DNA from: Pseudacidovorax sp. | GTDB lineage: Bacteria > Pseudomonadota > Gammaproteobacteria > Burkholderiales > Burkholderiaceae_C | Direction of reading: 5' to 3' | DNA: 64,000 nucleotides | Assembly (NCBI RefSeq): GCF_017991995.1 | Contig: NZ_JAGOPN010000016.1 | Location: 62,001-126,000 of the forward strand | In this document: positions 36,741 through 45,147 of the stretch, one piece after another | Layout of the letters: each line of letters starts with the position of its first letter | How positions within the stretch are numbered: the stretch's first letter is position 1 | Program-made: the position numbers and the translations under genes | Notes under the pieces: generated by a model | What the model was told of the DNA's origin: nothing | What the model saw: the letters and a program-made list of their open reading frames with translations, nothing else | Databases searched by the model: none

Positions 36741-37343
36741 TCAGACGTGGGCGAGCGCGAGGCCGCCGATCACCAGGCCCAGCCCGGCCACGCCGAACAT
36801 GCCCCACTCCAGCCAGCGCTTGCGGGTGAGCAGCGCGATGGCGGCCAGCGCGATGGAGACCTGGAGCGCGGTGGTGGCCTGGGCCCAGCGGTGATGCTCG
36901 TGCAGGGCGGCGTCGGAGCGGTGGTCCCAGTCGTCGGCCTCCTTGTCCAGCTTCTGGGCGGCCAACTGGATCTCGGCCTTCTCTTTGTCGTAGCGCGCGG
37001 CTTTTTCCTGCATGGCCGGCTTGCGGTCCTCGGGCGACAGGTCGCGCGCGAACTCGGCCAGCGCCTGCTTGGTGCTCTTGGCCTGGTAGTAATTCCACTG
37101 GTTGGCGGCTTCGGTGCGCTTCATGCCCGCGTTGTTCTTGTAGAGGCCGGCATTGGCCTGCGTCAGCCCGCCCATGTAGGCAAAGATGGCGCCGACCGTG
37201 GCGATCACGGCGGTGAAGACGGCCACCTCGTTGGTGATGCTGCGCTGCTTCTTGGCAGCGGCGGCATGCTCGGCCTCGTGTTCGGCGGCATGCTGGAGTT
37301 CGTGGTCGTGCGGACCGTGGACGTGAAAACCGGAAGAGGACAT
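36741..37343 (-). CDS. DUF4337-family membrane protein
   Basis: Protein of 200 aa. A His/Glu-rich N-terminus (HVHGPHDHELQHAAEHEAEHAAAAKKQ) is followed by a membrane helix (about 38-58, VAVFTAVIATVGAIFAYMGG), a long charged helical segment with KKEAEIQL-type heptads (about 75-150) and two C-terminal hydrophobic helices. This is the DUF4337 layout; function unknown. ATG 37343 is chosen because it begins MSSSGFHVHG. Confidence 0.82.
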   Translation of the reverse strand: MSSSGFHVHGPHDHELQHAAEHEAEHAAAAKKQRSITNEVAVFTAVIATVGAIFAYMGGLTQANAGLYKNNAGMKRTEAANQWNYYQAKSTKQALAEFARDLSPEDRKPAMQEKAARYDKEKAEIQLAAQKLDKEADDWDHRSDAALHEHHRWAQATTALQVSIALAAIALLTRKRWLEWGMFGVAGLGLVIGGLALAHV

Positions 37344-37350
37344 GGCGGAA

Positions 37351-37428
37351 GGCGTGCGTTCTTGGAGGTGTTGGACGCCGCCGGATGGCAGCGGCCGGGA
37401 TGATCCCAGCCTTCGATGAACGCACGCC
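37351..37428. promoter_or_regulatory. 11-bp inverted repeat spanning the DUF4337 leader
   Basis: GGCGTGCGTTC (37351-37361) and GAACGCACGCC (37418-37428), 56 bases apart. The left arm begins only 8 bases upstream of the DUF4337 ATG, so it could fold over the ribosome-binding region in the mRNA. Confidence 0.45.
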
Positions 37429-37450
37429 GTACGGCCGGCGCCGACGCAGC

Positions 37451-38599
37451 CTAGAGCGCGATGCGGAAAGCCTGGGCTGCGCCGAGGTCGGGCTGCACGC
37501 CCAGGCCCGGCTTCGTGCCCAGGTGCACGGCGCCTTCTTCCAGCGAGAACACCGGCATGGCCAGCAGGTCGCGCAGCGGATTGGGGTTGGCGTCCACCTC
37601 CACATAGCCCGGCCCGCCCACCGCCGCCTTGAGGTGGAAGGAGGCCGTGAGGCCGATGCCGGCCCCGAGCCAGTGTGGACAGAAGCGCTTGCCTTGCGCC
37701 AGCGTGTGCCGTCCCACGGCCAGGCAGCCGCTGAAGCCGCCCCATTTGCCCAGGTCCGGCTGGAGGATCGACAGGCCGTCGGCGCCGATGTGGGCGTCGA
37801 AGGCGTCCAGGCCGGCCAGGTTCTCGCCACCGGCCAACGGCAGCGGCTGCTCGCGCGCCAGCCGGGCCCAGTCGGCCAGCGGCGTGTCGGCGCGCACGGG
37901 CTCCTCCAGCCAGCCGAGGTCGTGCCGGACCATGCGGCGGCCGGCGGCGATGGCCTCGTCCAGGTCCCAGGCCTGGTTGGCGTCGACCATCAGCGGCGCC
38001 GCGGGGCCGATCACCTCGCGCATGGCAGTCAGGTTGGCCTCGTCACGGTCGGCACCGAAGCCGACCTTGAGCTTGAAGGCGCGGTAGCCCTCCGCGCGCT
38101 TGGCTGCTGCCAGCTTCTCGGGCGCGGTCGGATTGAGGCCGGAGGCATAGAGCGGCACCGGCGCAGGCGCCGCCAGGTCAGGCGCGAGCAGCTTCCACAC
38201 CGGCAGGCCGTGGCGGCGGCCCAGCAGGTCCCACAGCGCGATGTCCAGGCCGGCCACGATCTGCGCCAGCGGGCCGGGCTCGCCGCACTGGATGGCCAGC
38301 ACGGCCAGCCGGGCGCTGAGCGTCTCGAAGCAGTGCTGCGGGCTCGTCCATTGCGGCCCGCAGGCCAGCGGCGGCAGGTAGGTCAGCGCCATGCGCGCAC
38401 GGTGCTCCGCGCCCACGGTCGGAAAGTTGCACCAGACCTCGCCCCAGCCCTCGGCGCCGTCGTCCGCGATGGCACGCAGCAGCAGGGCCGGCCGGTCGCG
38501 CATGATGCCGAAGGAGGTCTGCACCGGCGGGTCCGCCGGTGCGCGGAACACGAACGCCTCGATGCGTTCGAGGCGCAGGTCGGTCGCCGCTGCCGTCAT
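37451..38599 (-). CDS. Enolase-superfamily (mandelate racemase type) sugar-acid dehydratase or epimerase
   Basis: Enolase-superfamily enzyme of 382 aa. The KxK motif (FKLKVGF), metal-binding Asp (MVDANQAWD), Glu residues in LEEPV and AGGENLAG, Asp in LQPDLGKWGG, and a general-base His in CPHWLGAGIGL are all present, consistent with the mandelate racemase subgroup that abstracts a proton alpha to a carboxylate. It dehydrates or racemises sugar acids. It overlaps the aldolase gene by four bases and is the last gene of the LacI-type sugar operon. The exact acid is unknown. Confidence 0.9.
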   Translation of the reverse strand: MTAAATDLRLERIEAFVFRAPADPPVQTSFGIMRDRPALLLRAIADDGAEGWGEVWCNFPTVGAEHRARMALTYLPPLACGPQWTSPQHCFETLSARLAVLAIQCGEPGPLAQIVAGLDIALWDLLGRRHGLPVWKLLAPDLAAPAPVPLYASGLNPTAPEKLAAAKRAEGYRAFKLKVGFGADRDEANLTAMREVIGPAAPLMVDANQAWDLDEAIAAGRRMVRHDLGWLEEPVRADTPLADWARLAREQPLPLAGGENLAGLDAFDAHIGADGLSILQPDLGKWGGFSGCLAVGRHTLAQGKRFCPHWLGAGIGLTASFHLKAAVGGPGYVEVDANPNPLRDLLAMPVFSLEEGAVHLGTKPGLGVQPDLGAAQAFRIAL

Positions 38600-39645
38600 C
38601 CCGCGTAGGCCAGGCAGAACTCGCCCTCGGCCTTGAGCGTGTCGAAGGCGCTGTAGTCGGCCTGCCAGGCGTTGCCGGCGCGGGCGGTGAGGGCGGCCAG
38701 CTCGGCCAGCGTGGCCGTGCCTTCGCGGCGCAACTGGGCCTCGAAGCCGGCCAGGTCGGGAAACTGCTGCAGCGCCTCCCACCACACGGCACGACCGGCC
38801 AGGAAGCCGTGGGCGCCGGCCGCATAGGCGTACGCCATCACGCGCAGGAACTGCTGGGGCGTGACGCCGGCCGACAGCATCACCCACGGAATGCCGGCAT
38901 CGCGGCAGATGCCGCCCATCTGGTCGAACAGGGCCTGGGCCTGGCGCGACTCGGCGCTGTCGCCATGCGCGGGCAGGCTGGCGCCGGGCAGCGGGCTTTC
39001 GAGCTTGAACAGGTCGACGCCGTAATGCGGCTTGGCGAACTCGCGCACGCTGTCGAGTACCAGCTCGGGCAGCTTCTCGGGCGACTCCACATAGTCGGTG
39101 GTGTGGCGCTCGCTCTTGGGGAAGGGATAGACCAGGAGCTCCAGCACCAGCGGGATGTCGTGGACGCGGCACTGCTCGCCGATCTCGGCCACGTAGCGCT
39201 GCTGGTGGGCCACGATGTCGGCATCGGCATCGGGCCGGTACCAGGCCAGCACCTTGACGCCGTCGCCGCCGGCGCGCTTGATCTTCTCGACGCTCCAGTC
39301 CTTGATCGAATGCGACAGGCGGCCGCCGGGCTGGTCGCGGAAGCGGTGGTCCTCCAGCGTCACCACCAGGCCGGTGTGGGCCGGCAACTTCTTCAGGCCG
39401 GCGGGGAAGGCGTAGTTGGGGTCGAACAGCATGGCGCTGGCATGCGGGCCCAGCACGTCGACCAGCACGCGCTTGACGGCGACCATGTCGGCGAAGGCCA
39501 CGTCGGCCGGGGCGATGCCCTGCTTCCTGGCGATGAGGCTGGCGATGGGCGGGCGCTGGTCGAGCGCCACCATCGTGAAGTGCCCGGCGGGCGTGGCCAT
39601 GCGACGCAGGCCCCATTGCTTGCCCAGACGGAGGTTGTTCGCCAT
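38596..39645 (-). CDS. LacD-like tagatose-bisphosphate aldolase-family protein
   Basis: Class I aldolase-like protein of 349 aa in the LacD/YihT-type family. The N-terminus LGLRRMATPAGHFTMVALDQRPPIASLI matches the family's ALDQR region and the interior has VKVLAWYRPDAD with the Schiff-base lysine candidate in KVL. Such enzymes cleave phosphorylated ketoses to triose phosphates. It overlaps the enolase gene and follows a PfkB kinase by two bases, so kinase plus aldolase handle a phosphorylated keto sugar. Confidence 0.82.
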   Translation of the reverse strand: MANNLRLGKQWGLRRMATPAGHFTMVALDQRPPIASLIARKQGIAPADVAFADMVAVKRVLVDVLGPHASAMLFDPNYAFPAGLKKLPAHTGLVVTLEDHRFRDQPGGRLSHSIKDWSVEKIKRAGGDGVKVLAWYRPDADADIVAHQQRYVAEIGEQCRVHDIPLVLELLVYPFPKSERHTTDYVESPEKLPELVLDSVREFAKPHYGVDLFKLESPLPGASLPAHGDSAESRQAQALFDQMGGICRDAGIPWVMLSAGVTPQQFLRVMAYAYAAGAHGFLAGRAVWWEALQQFPDLAGFEAQLRREGTATLAELAALTARAGNAWQADYSAFDTLKAEGEFCLAYAG

Positions 39646-39647
39646 GT

Positions 39648-40598
39648 TCAGTGCTCCTGGATCTCTTGAAGAAAGGTGAGTGCATCGCCCAGCCGGGGCG
39701 CGCCCGAGCGGCCCCCGGCCTGCCGGCACTTGAGTGCCGCGGCTGCGGCGGACAGACGGAAGGCCTGCACCGGCGCCAGTCCGGCACCGAGGGCGAAGGC
39801 GAGGGCTCCGTGGAAAACATCGCCAGCGCCGGTGGTGTCCACCGCGTCGACGGCGAAGGCGGGCAGCGTCTGCAGGGCGCCGGCTTCGTCCAGCCAGGCC
39901 ACGCCGCGCTCGCCCAGGGTCACGGCGGCCAGCCGGCAACCGCGGGCGCGGGCCACGCCCAGTTGCGCGTGCAGTGGGCCGCCGCCGCTGTAGGCGGCGA
40001 GCGCGGGCTCCGAGAAGGCGGCCACATCGGTGTGCGGCAGCAGCTGGTCGAAGACCCAGGGCTCGGCCATGTCGCCGTCGAGCACCGAGGGCACGCCGTG
40101 ACGGCGCGCGGCCTGGAAGAGCGCGAGCGCGCCCTCGGGCCAGCGCGGGTCGGCCAGCACCGCCTGCGCGCCGGCCACCGCATCGAGCGGCAGCCAGGCG
40201 GGATCGGCCGGCAGGCCGTCGCCGCGGAAGTTGACGATCATGCGCTCGCCGCGGCCATCGACCACGATGCCCGAGACCGAAGAGCGGGCCCCCTCGAAGA
40301 GCCGGAACTGCGCCACGTCCACGCCGGCCTGGGCCAGTTCGTCGCGCATGGCGCGTCCGGCGCTGTCGTCGCCGGCACGGCCCCAGAAGCGCGCGTCGGC
40401 GCCCAGCCGGGCGGCGGCCACCGCGGCATTGGCGGCCATGCCGCCACCGCCTTCGTGGAAATCAACGGCCCGGGTCTTGCCGCCGCCCGCGGGCAGGGCG
40501 TCCACGCCCCAGGTCAGGTCGAAGGCCGACAGCCCCAGGCAGATCACCACGGGCCGCGCCTCGCGCAGCGAATCGGGCAAAGGGGACAAGGCGTTCAC
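39648..40598 (-). CDS. PfkB-family carbohydrate kinase
   Basis: Ribokinase/PfkB-type sugar kinase of 316 aa. The C-terminal motif DTTGAGDVFHGALAFALGAG holds the catalytic Asp and anion hole, and the N-terminal GGGGMAANAAVAAARLGADARFWGRAGDD is the substrate-lid region. It starts with GTG 40598, which overlaps the ABC ATPase stop by four bases. It phosphorylates the imported sugar before the aldolase step. Confidence 0.9.
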   Translation of the reverse strand: MNALSPLPDSLREARPVVICLGLSAFDLTWGVDALPAGGGKTRAVDFHEGGGGMAANAAVAAARLGADARFWGRAGDDSAGRAMRDELAQAGVDVAQFRLFEGARSSVSGIVVDGRGERMIVNFRGDGLPADPAWLPLDAVAGAQAVLADPRWPEGALALFQAARRHGVPSVLDGDMAEPWVFDQLLPHTDVAAFSEPALAAYSGGGPLHAQLGVARARGCRLAAVTLGERGVAWLDEAGALQTLPAFAVDAVDTTGAGDVFHGALAFALGAGLAPVQAFRLSAAAAALKCRQAGGRSGAPRLGDALTFLQEIQEH

Positions 40599-41665
40599 CG
40601 CAGCACGTCCCCGGTGGCGGCGTCGAACAGATGCACCTTGGCCGCGTCGAAGCCCAGCGCGATGGGCGCGCCCGCGTTCACCGCCAGCTCGGGCGCGACA
40701 CGCGCCACATGGCGCTTGCCGTCAAAGTCGAAGTACACCAGCGTGTCCGAGCCCAGTGGCTCGACCACGCTCACGGTCGTGCGCAGCGGGCCGTCGGCCT
40801 GCGCCAGCAGGTGCTCGGGGCGGATGCCCAGCACGGCGCTGGCGCGGCCGGCCGCGAGCATCGGCTGCAGCCGCTCGGCGGGCATCGCGAGCAGGGTGCC
40901 ATCGGCCAGGCGCAGGCCGCCGGCTTCCACACCCACGTCGAAGAAGTTCATGGTGGGCGAGCCGATGAAGCCGGCCACGAACTGGTTGGCCGGCTGGCGG
41001 TACACCTCGTCGGGCGTGCCGAACTGCTGCACCACGCCGGCCTTGAGCACCACGATGCGGTCGGCCATGGTCATGGCCTCCACCTGGTCGTGGGTGACGA
41101 AGATCATGGTGGTCTTGAGCTGCTGCGACAGCGCCTTGATCTCGGTGCGCACCTCGCCGCGCAGCTTGGCGTCCAGGTTGGACAGCGGCTCGTCGAAGAG
41201 GAAGACCTTGGGGTTGCGCACCATCGCGCGGCCCATGGCCACACGCTGGCGCTGGCCGCCCGACAGCGCCTTGGGCTTGCGCTGCAGGAAGGGCTCGATG
41301 TGCAGCAGGCCGGCCGCGCGCTGCACGCGCCGGTCGATCTCGGCCTTGTCCATGCCGCGCATCTCCAGGCCGAAGGCCATGTTCTGGTAGACGCTCATGT
41401 GCGGGTAGAGCGCATAGTCCTGGAACACCATGGCGATGTCGCGCTGCGCGGGCGGCACGTCGTTGACGCAGGTGTCGCCGATGTAGAGCTCGCCGCCGTC
41501 GATGGGCTCCAGCCCTGCGATCACGCGCAGCAGGGTGGACTTGCCGCAGCCCGAGGGCCCGACGAAGACGACGAATTCCTGGTCCCGGATCTCCAGGTCG
41601 ATGGCGGGCACCACGGTGATGTCGCCGTAGCGCTTGGTCAGGCCTCGCAGATGGATCGCTGCCAT
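40595..41665 (-). CDS. Carbohydrate ABC transporter ATPase (MalK/UgpC type)
   Basis: ATP-binding subunit of 356 aa. Walker A GPSGCGKST (about 37-45), LSGGQRQRVAMGRA signature (about 135-148), Walker B FLFDEPLSNLD and the H-loop FVTHDQ are intact; a C-terminal OB-type regulatory domain (about 240-356) is present, as in MalK/UgpC. It energises sugar import by the two permeases and binding protein upstream. Confidence 0.95.
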   Translation of the reverse strand: MAAIHLRGLTKRYGDITVVPAIDLEIRDQEFVVFVGPSGCGKSTLLRVIAGLEPIDGGELYIGDTCVNDVPPAQRDIAMVFQDYALYPHMSVYQNMAFGLEMRGMDKAEIDRRVQRAAGLLHIEPFLQRKPKALSGGQRQRVAMGRAMVRNPKVFLFDEPLSNLDAKLRGEVRTEIKALSQQLKTTMIFVTHDQVEAMTMADRIVVLKAGVVQQFGTPDEVYRQPANQFVAGFIGSPTMNFFDVGVEAGGLRLADGTLLAMPAERLQPMLAAGRASAVLGIRPEHLLAQADGPLRTTVSVVEPLGSDTLVYFDFDGKRHVARVAPELAVNAGAPIALGFDAAKVHLFDAATGDVLR

Positions 41666-41675
41666 TCGCGCCGCC

Positions 41676-42650
41676 TCAGGAAAAAGCCAGCAGCGGCTTG
41701 ACCAGCTCGCCCGCCACGAAGCGGCCGAACATCTCGGGCAACTGCTCGATGCCGAATTGCGCGTCCACCAGCTGGCGGTAGCGCGCCTTTTCCTTGCGCA
41801 GCAGCTCGACGTTGAGCGCGAAGTCCGACTTGGGGAAGTAGAAGGTGCGCACCATGTAGAAGTCCTTGCGGCGGATGGCCGGCGTCTCCTGCACGGGCCA
41901 GGGGGCGTCGCTCTCGCCGATGAGGATCAGCACGCCGCGCGGCAGCACGATGTTCATGCCCAGCGAGCGCGCCGCGTGCGAGCCGCTGCACTCGACGATG
42001 AGCTTGAAGCGCTTGCTGTTGTCGCCCACCGGATGCCGGCGCGCGCCGAAGGATTCGGCCAGCTGCAGCCGCTCTTCCTTCAGGTCGGACACGTACACCT
42101 CGGTGTAGCCCAGGTTGAGCAGCGCCACGATGGCGCCCATGCCCACCGGACCCGCGCCCGTGACCAGCACCGGGCCGGCGCCCTGCGGCGGCACCAGGTT
42201 CTGCACGAAGCGGATGCCGTGTGCAGCGGTGCCGATGGTGTCCAGCAGCAGCGGCGCGAGCTCGTCCTCGATGTCGTCGGGCACGGGCAGCAGGCACTGC
42301 TCGGGAACGGCCAGGTATTCGGCGTAGCCGCCCGGGCGGTTCCAGCCCACCAGCACCGATTCGTTCAGGCACATCTGCGTGTCGCCGCGGCGGCAGCTCT
42401 CGCAGTGGCCGCAATGCACCGGGATGTAGACCAGGCAGCGGCGGCCGTCGAGGGCGTGCCCCGGCTGCTCGACCACGCCGAAGATCTCGTGGCCGGGCGT
42501 GAAGGTCGCGCCCTTGATCCAGAGCTTGGTGTCCGAGCCGCACAGCGCCGTGCGGCGCACGCGCAGGAGCACCTCGCCGGCGGCGGGCACGGGACGTTCG
42601 ATGTCGGCGACCGTGATGGTCTTGTCGCCATGGAAGACAGCGGCTTGCAT
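41676..42650 (-). CDS. Zinc-dependent medium-chain alcohol dehydrogenase
   Basis: MDR-family dehydrogenase of 324 aa. Catalytic zinc ligands appear in ALCGSD and GHEIFG, the structural zinc lobe in VHCGHCESCRRGDTQMC, and the NAD fold in VLVTGAGPVGMGAIVALLNLG. It would oxidise a sugar alcohol or a hydroxy group of the imported sugar. It sits between the permease and ATPase genes in the operon. ATG 42650 is used. Confidence 0.9.
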   Translation of the reverse strand: MQAAVFHGDKTITVADIERPVPAAGEVLLRVRRTALCGSDTKLWIKGATFTPGHEIFGVVEQPGHALDGRRCLVYIPVHCGHCESCRRGDTQMCLNESVLVGWNRPGGYAEYLAVPEQCLLPVPDDIEDELAPLLLDTIGTAAHGIRFVQNLVPPQGAGPVLVTGAGPVGMGAIVALLNLGYTEVYVSDLKEERLQLAESFGARRHPVGDNSKRFKLIVECSGSHAARSLGMNIVLPRGVLILIGESDAPWPVQETPAIRRKDFYMVRTFYFPKSDFALNVELLRKEKARYRQLVDAQFGIEQLPEMFGRFVAGELVKPLLAFS

Positions 42651-42661
42651 GAGATTGGCTC

Positions 42662-43477
42662 CTAGCCCTTGACGGCACCGAGCGCGAGGCCCGACACCAG
42701 ACGGCGTTGCACGAAGAAGGCGAGCACCAGCGGCGGCAGCGCGATGAGCGTGGCCGCGGCCATCAGGGCGCCCCAGTTGGAGGCCCCCTCGCCGATGAAG
42801 TTGAACGAGGCGGCGATCAGCGTCTTGGTGTCCCCGTTGGACAGCACCAGCGCGAAGAGAAAGTAGTTCCAGGAGAAGACGAAGGCCAGGATGGCCGACA
42901 CCACCAGCCCCGGCATCACCAGCGGCAGGGCGATGCGCCACAGGATGCGCAGCACGCTGCAGCCGTCTACCTGCGCGCTTTCCAGCACGCTGCGCGGGAT
43001 GTTGTCGAAGAAGGGCAGCAGCACCCAGATGACGATGGGCATGGTGATGACGGCATGCGTGACCACCAGCGCCGTGTAGGTGCCGATCAGGTTCAGCTCG
43101 CGGAACATCACGTACCACGGCAGAAGGAAGAGCGTGCCCGGCGCCATGCGCGCCAGCAGCGTCACGGTGGCCGGCCAGGTGATGCGCGTCCACGAGACCG
43201 CGAAGGCCGCCGGCACGCCCAGCACGATGCCGATCACGGTCGAGCCGACGGTGATGACCAGGCTGTTCCAGGTGTAGTGGGCGAAGGGCGTGGTGCCGAA
43301 GAGCTGGCGGTAGTTGTCCAGCGTGGGCGTGAAGAGCAGCTTGGGCGGGTAGGCCGTGACCTCGGCGGAAGGCTTGAAGGAGGCCAGCACCATCCAGGCG
43401 ATGGGCGCCAGGATGATCAGGCCCACCAGCGCGATCTGCAACGTGTTCAGGCGGCGGATGAGGGCGTCGTCGTGCAT
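42662..43477 (-). CDS. Carbohydrate ABC transporter permease (MalG/UgpE type)
   Basis: Inner-membrane permease of 271 aa with about six transmembrane helices and the EAA-type loop (VLESAQVDGCSVLRILWRIALPLVMPGL) that docks to the ATPase. It forms a heterodimer with the upstream MalF-type permease. It starts at ATG 43477. Confidence 0.92.
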   Translation of the reverse strand: MHDDALIRRLNTLQIALVGLIILAPIAWMVLASFKPSAEVTAYPPKLLFTPTLDNYRQLFGTTPFAHYTWNSLVITVGSTVIGIVLGVPAAFAVSWTRITWPATVTLLARMAPGTLFLLPWYVMFRELNLIGTYTALVVTHAVITMPIVIWVLLPFFDNIPRSVLESAQVDGCSVLRILWRIALPLVMPGLVVSAILAFVFSWNYFLFALVLSNGDTKTLIAASFNFIGEGASNWGALMAAATLIALPPLVLAFFVQRRLVSGLALGAVKG

Positions 43478-43487
43478 GCGTCTCTCC

Positions 43488-44357
43488 TCACCAGGCCACG
43501 CGCTTGCGCGCCTGGGTCAGCAACACCACCGCGCCCAGCACGATCGTGGAGAGCGTGATCATCAGCGCGCTCGCGTAGCCGATCTCGAAGAACTCGAACC
43601 CCTTGCGGAAGCCGTAGATGTTGAGCGTGTTCGAGGCATTGCCCGGCCCGCCCTGGGTGGTGATGTAGATGATGTCGAAGAAGCGCAGCAGGTCCACGCT
43701 GCGCAGGATGGCGGCCGTGACGATGGTCGGCATCAGCAGCGGCAGCGTGATGCGCCAGAAGGTCTTCCAGCGCGAGGCGCCGTCGATCTGCGCCGCCTCG
43801 TACACGTTGGGCGGCAAAGATTGCAGGCCGCCCAGCACGATCAGCGCCACGTAGGGCGTCCACTGCCAGGTGTCGATGAAGGCGACGGTCGGGATCACCC
43901 ACTGGGGCGAGGCCAGCCAGTCCGAGCGCGGCAGGCCCACGCTCTGCAGCAGCCAGTTGGCCGCGCCGATGGACGGGTCCAGCACCACCAGCCACATCAT
44001 GCCCACCACCACCGGCGGCAGCACGAAGGGCGAGATCATCAGCGTGCGCACGATGCCCGAGAGCTTCTTGGACGAGTGCAGCAGCAGCGCGACGTAGGTG
44101 CCCAGCACCAGCTGCAGCACCAGCGAGAGCAGGTACAGCACCAGCGTGATCTTCAGGCCGTTCCAGAACTCGCCGTCCTGCAGCATGAGCAGGTAGTTCC
44201 GGCCGTAGTTGAGCGTGGCGCTGCCGCCGAAGCTGAATTCGTGCAGGCTCAGCCAGATCGTGTAGCCGAAGGGAAAGGCGATCAGCGCCAGCGTGAAGAT
44301 CACGGCCGGCGTGGACAGCATGTTCAACTGCCGGCGGGTTCCGATGGATTGGCTCAT
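43488..44357 (-). CDS. Carbohydrate ABC transporter permease (MalF/UgpA type)
   Basis: Inner-membrane permease of 289 aa with about six helices and the EAA loop YEAAQIDGASRWKTFWRITLPLLMPTI. The N-terminal helix (FTLALIAFPFGYTIWLSLHEF) is typical. It lies 11 bases after the SDR-type gene's stop in the operon order and precedes the second permease by 10 bases. Confidence 0.92.
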   Translation of the reverse strand: MSQSIGTRRQLNMLSTPAVIFTLALIAFPFGYTIWLSLHEFSFGGSATLNYGRNYLLMLQDGEFWNGLKITLVLYLLSLVLQLVLGTYVALLLHSSKKLSGIVRTLMISPFVLPPVVVGMMWLVVLDPSIGAANWLLQSVGLPRSDWLASPQWVIPTVAFIDTWQWTPYVALIVLGGLQSLPPNVYEAAQIDGASRWKTFWRITLPLLMPTIVTAAILRSVDLLRFFDIIYITTQGGPGNASNTLNIYGFRKGFEFFEIGYASALMITLSTIVLGAVVLLTQARKRVAW

Positions 44358-44367
44358 GCAGGGCTCC

Positions 44368-45147
44368 TCATCCGGCCAGGAAGCCGCCGTCCACCGCCAG
44401 CACGGTGCCGGTCATGTACTGGGCGGCCGGCGAGGCAAGGAAGAGCGCGCTGCCCGCGATGTCGGTGGGCTGGGCCCAGCGGCCCTGCGGGATGCGCGCG
44501 CGGATGCGTTCGTAGTGGGCCGCGTCCTGGCGGCCTTCGGCGTTGATCGGCGTCTCGACATAGCCGGGCGCCACGGCGTTGACGCGGATGCCCTCGGCGG
44601 CCCAGGCCAGCGCCAGCGACTTGGTGAGCATCACCACGCCGCCTTTGCTGGCGCAGTAGGCCGGGATCCACGGCAGCGCCGCGAAGGCATTCATCGAGGC
44701 GATGTTGACGATGCTGCCCCCGGCTTCGCCATGCGCGGCCAGCAGCGGCTTGCAGGCCGTGCACAGTCGGAAGGTACCGGTGAGGTTGACGTCCAGCACG
44801 CGCTGGAAGGTGGCGACCTCGAACTCCTTGAAGCGCGCCAGGATGCCGGCGCAGTTGACCAGGGTCTGCAGGCCGTCCAGTTCGCCCGCGAGCCGCGCGA
44901 CGTCGTCGTCACGGGTCACGTCCAGCGTGGTCAGGCGCAGGTGTGCGGCCGGCTTCAACGTGGACGCCGCCAGCGCGGCGTCGTCCACGCCGGTGGCGAC
45001 CACCTCGCAGCCGGCGTCGGCGAAGGCCTGCGCGATGGCGCTGCCGATGCCGCCCGCGCCGCCCACCACCAGCACGCGGTGGCCCGGCGCCAAGGCGAAG
45101 GGGCTCCCGGCCGCCCGCGGGCGGCTGTCTTCGGCGATCACGTCCAT
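44368..45147 (-). CDS. SDR-family oxidoreductase of the sugar operon
   Basis: Short-chain dehydrogenase of 259 aa: VGGAGGIGSAIAQ cofactor motif, NCAG (NNAG variant), catalytic Ser in IASMNAF and YCASKGG. The C-terminal MTGTVLAVDGG is classic. It overlaps the binding-protein stop by one base (TGATG). It probably oxidises the imported sugar or polyol. Confidence 0.88.
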   Translation of the reverse strand: MDVIAEDSRPRAAGSPFALAPGHRVLVVGGAGGIGSAIAQAFADAGCEVVATGVDDAALAASTLKPAAHLRLTTLDVTRDDDVARLAGELDGLQTLVNCAGILARFKEFEVATFQRVLDVNLTGTFRLCTACKPLLAAHGEAGGSIVNIASMNAFAALPWIPAYCASKGGVVMLTKSLALAWAAEGIRVNAVAPGYVETPINAEGRQDAAHYERIRARIPQGRWAQPTDIAGSALFLASPAAQYMTGTVLAVDGGFLAG

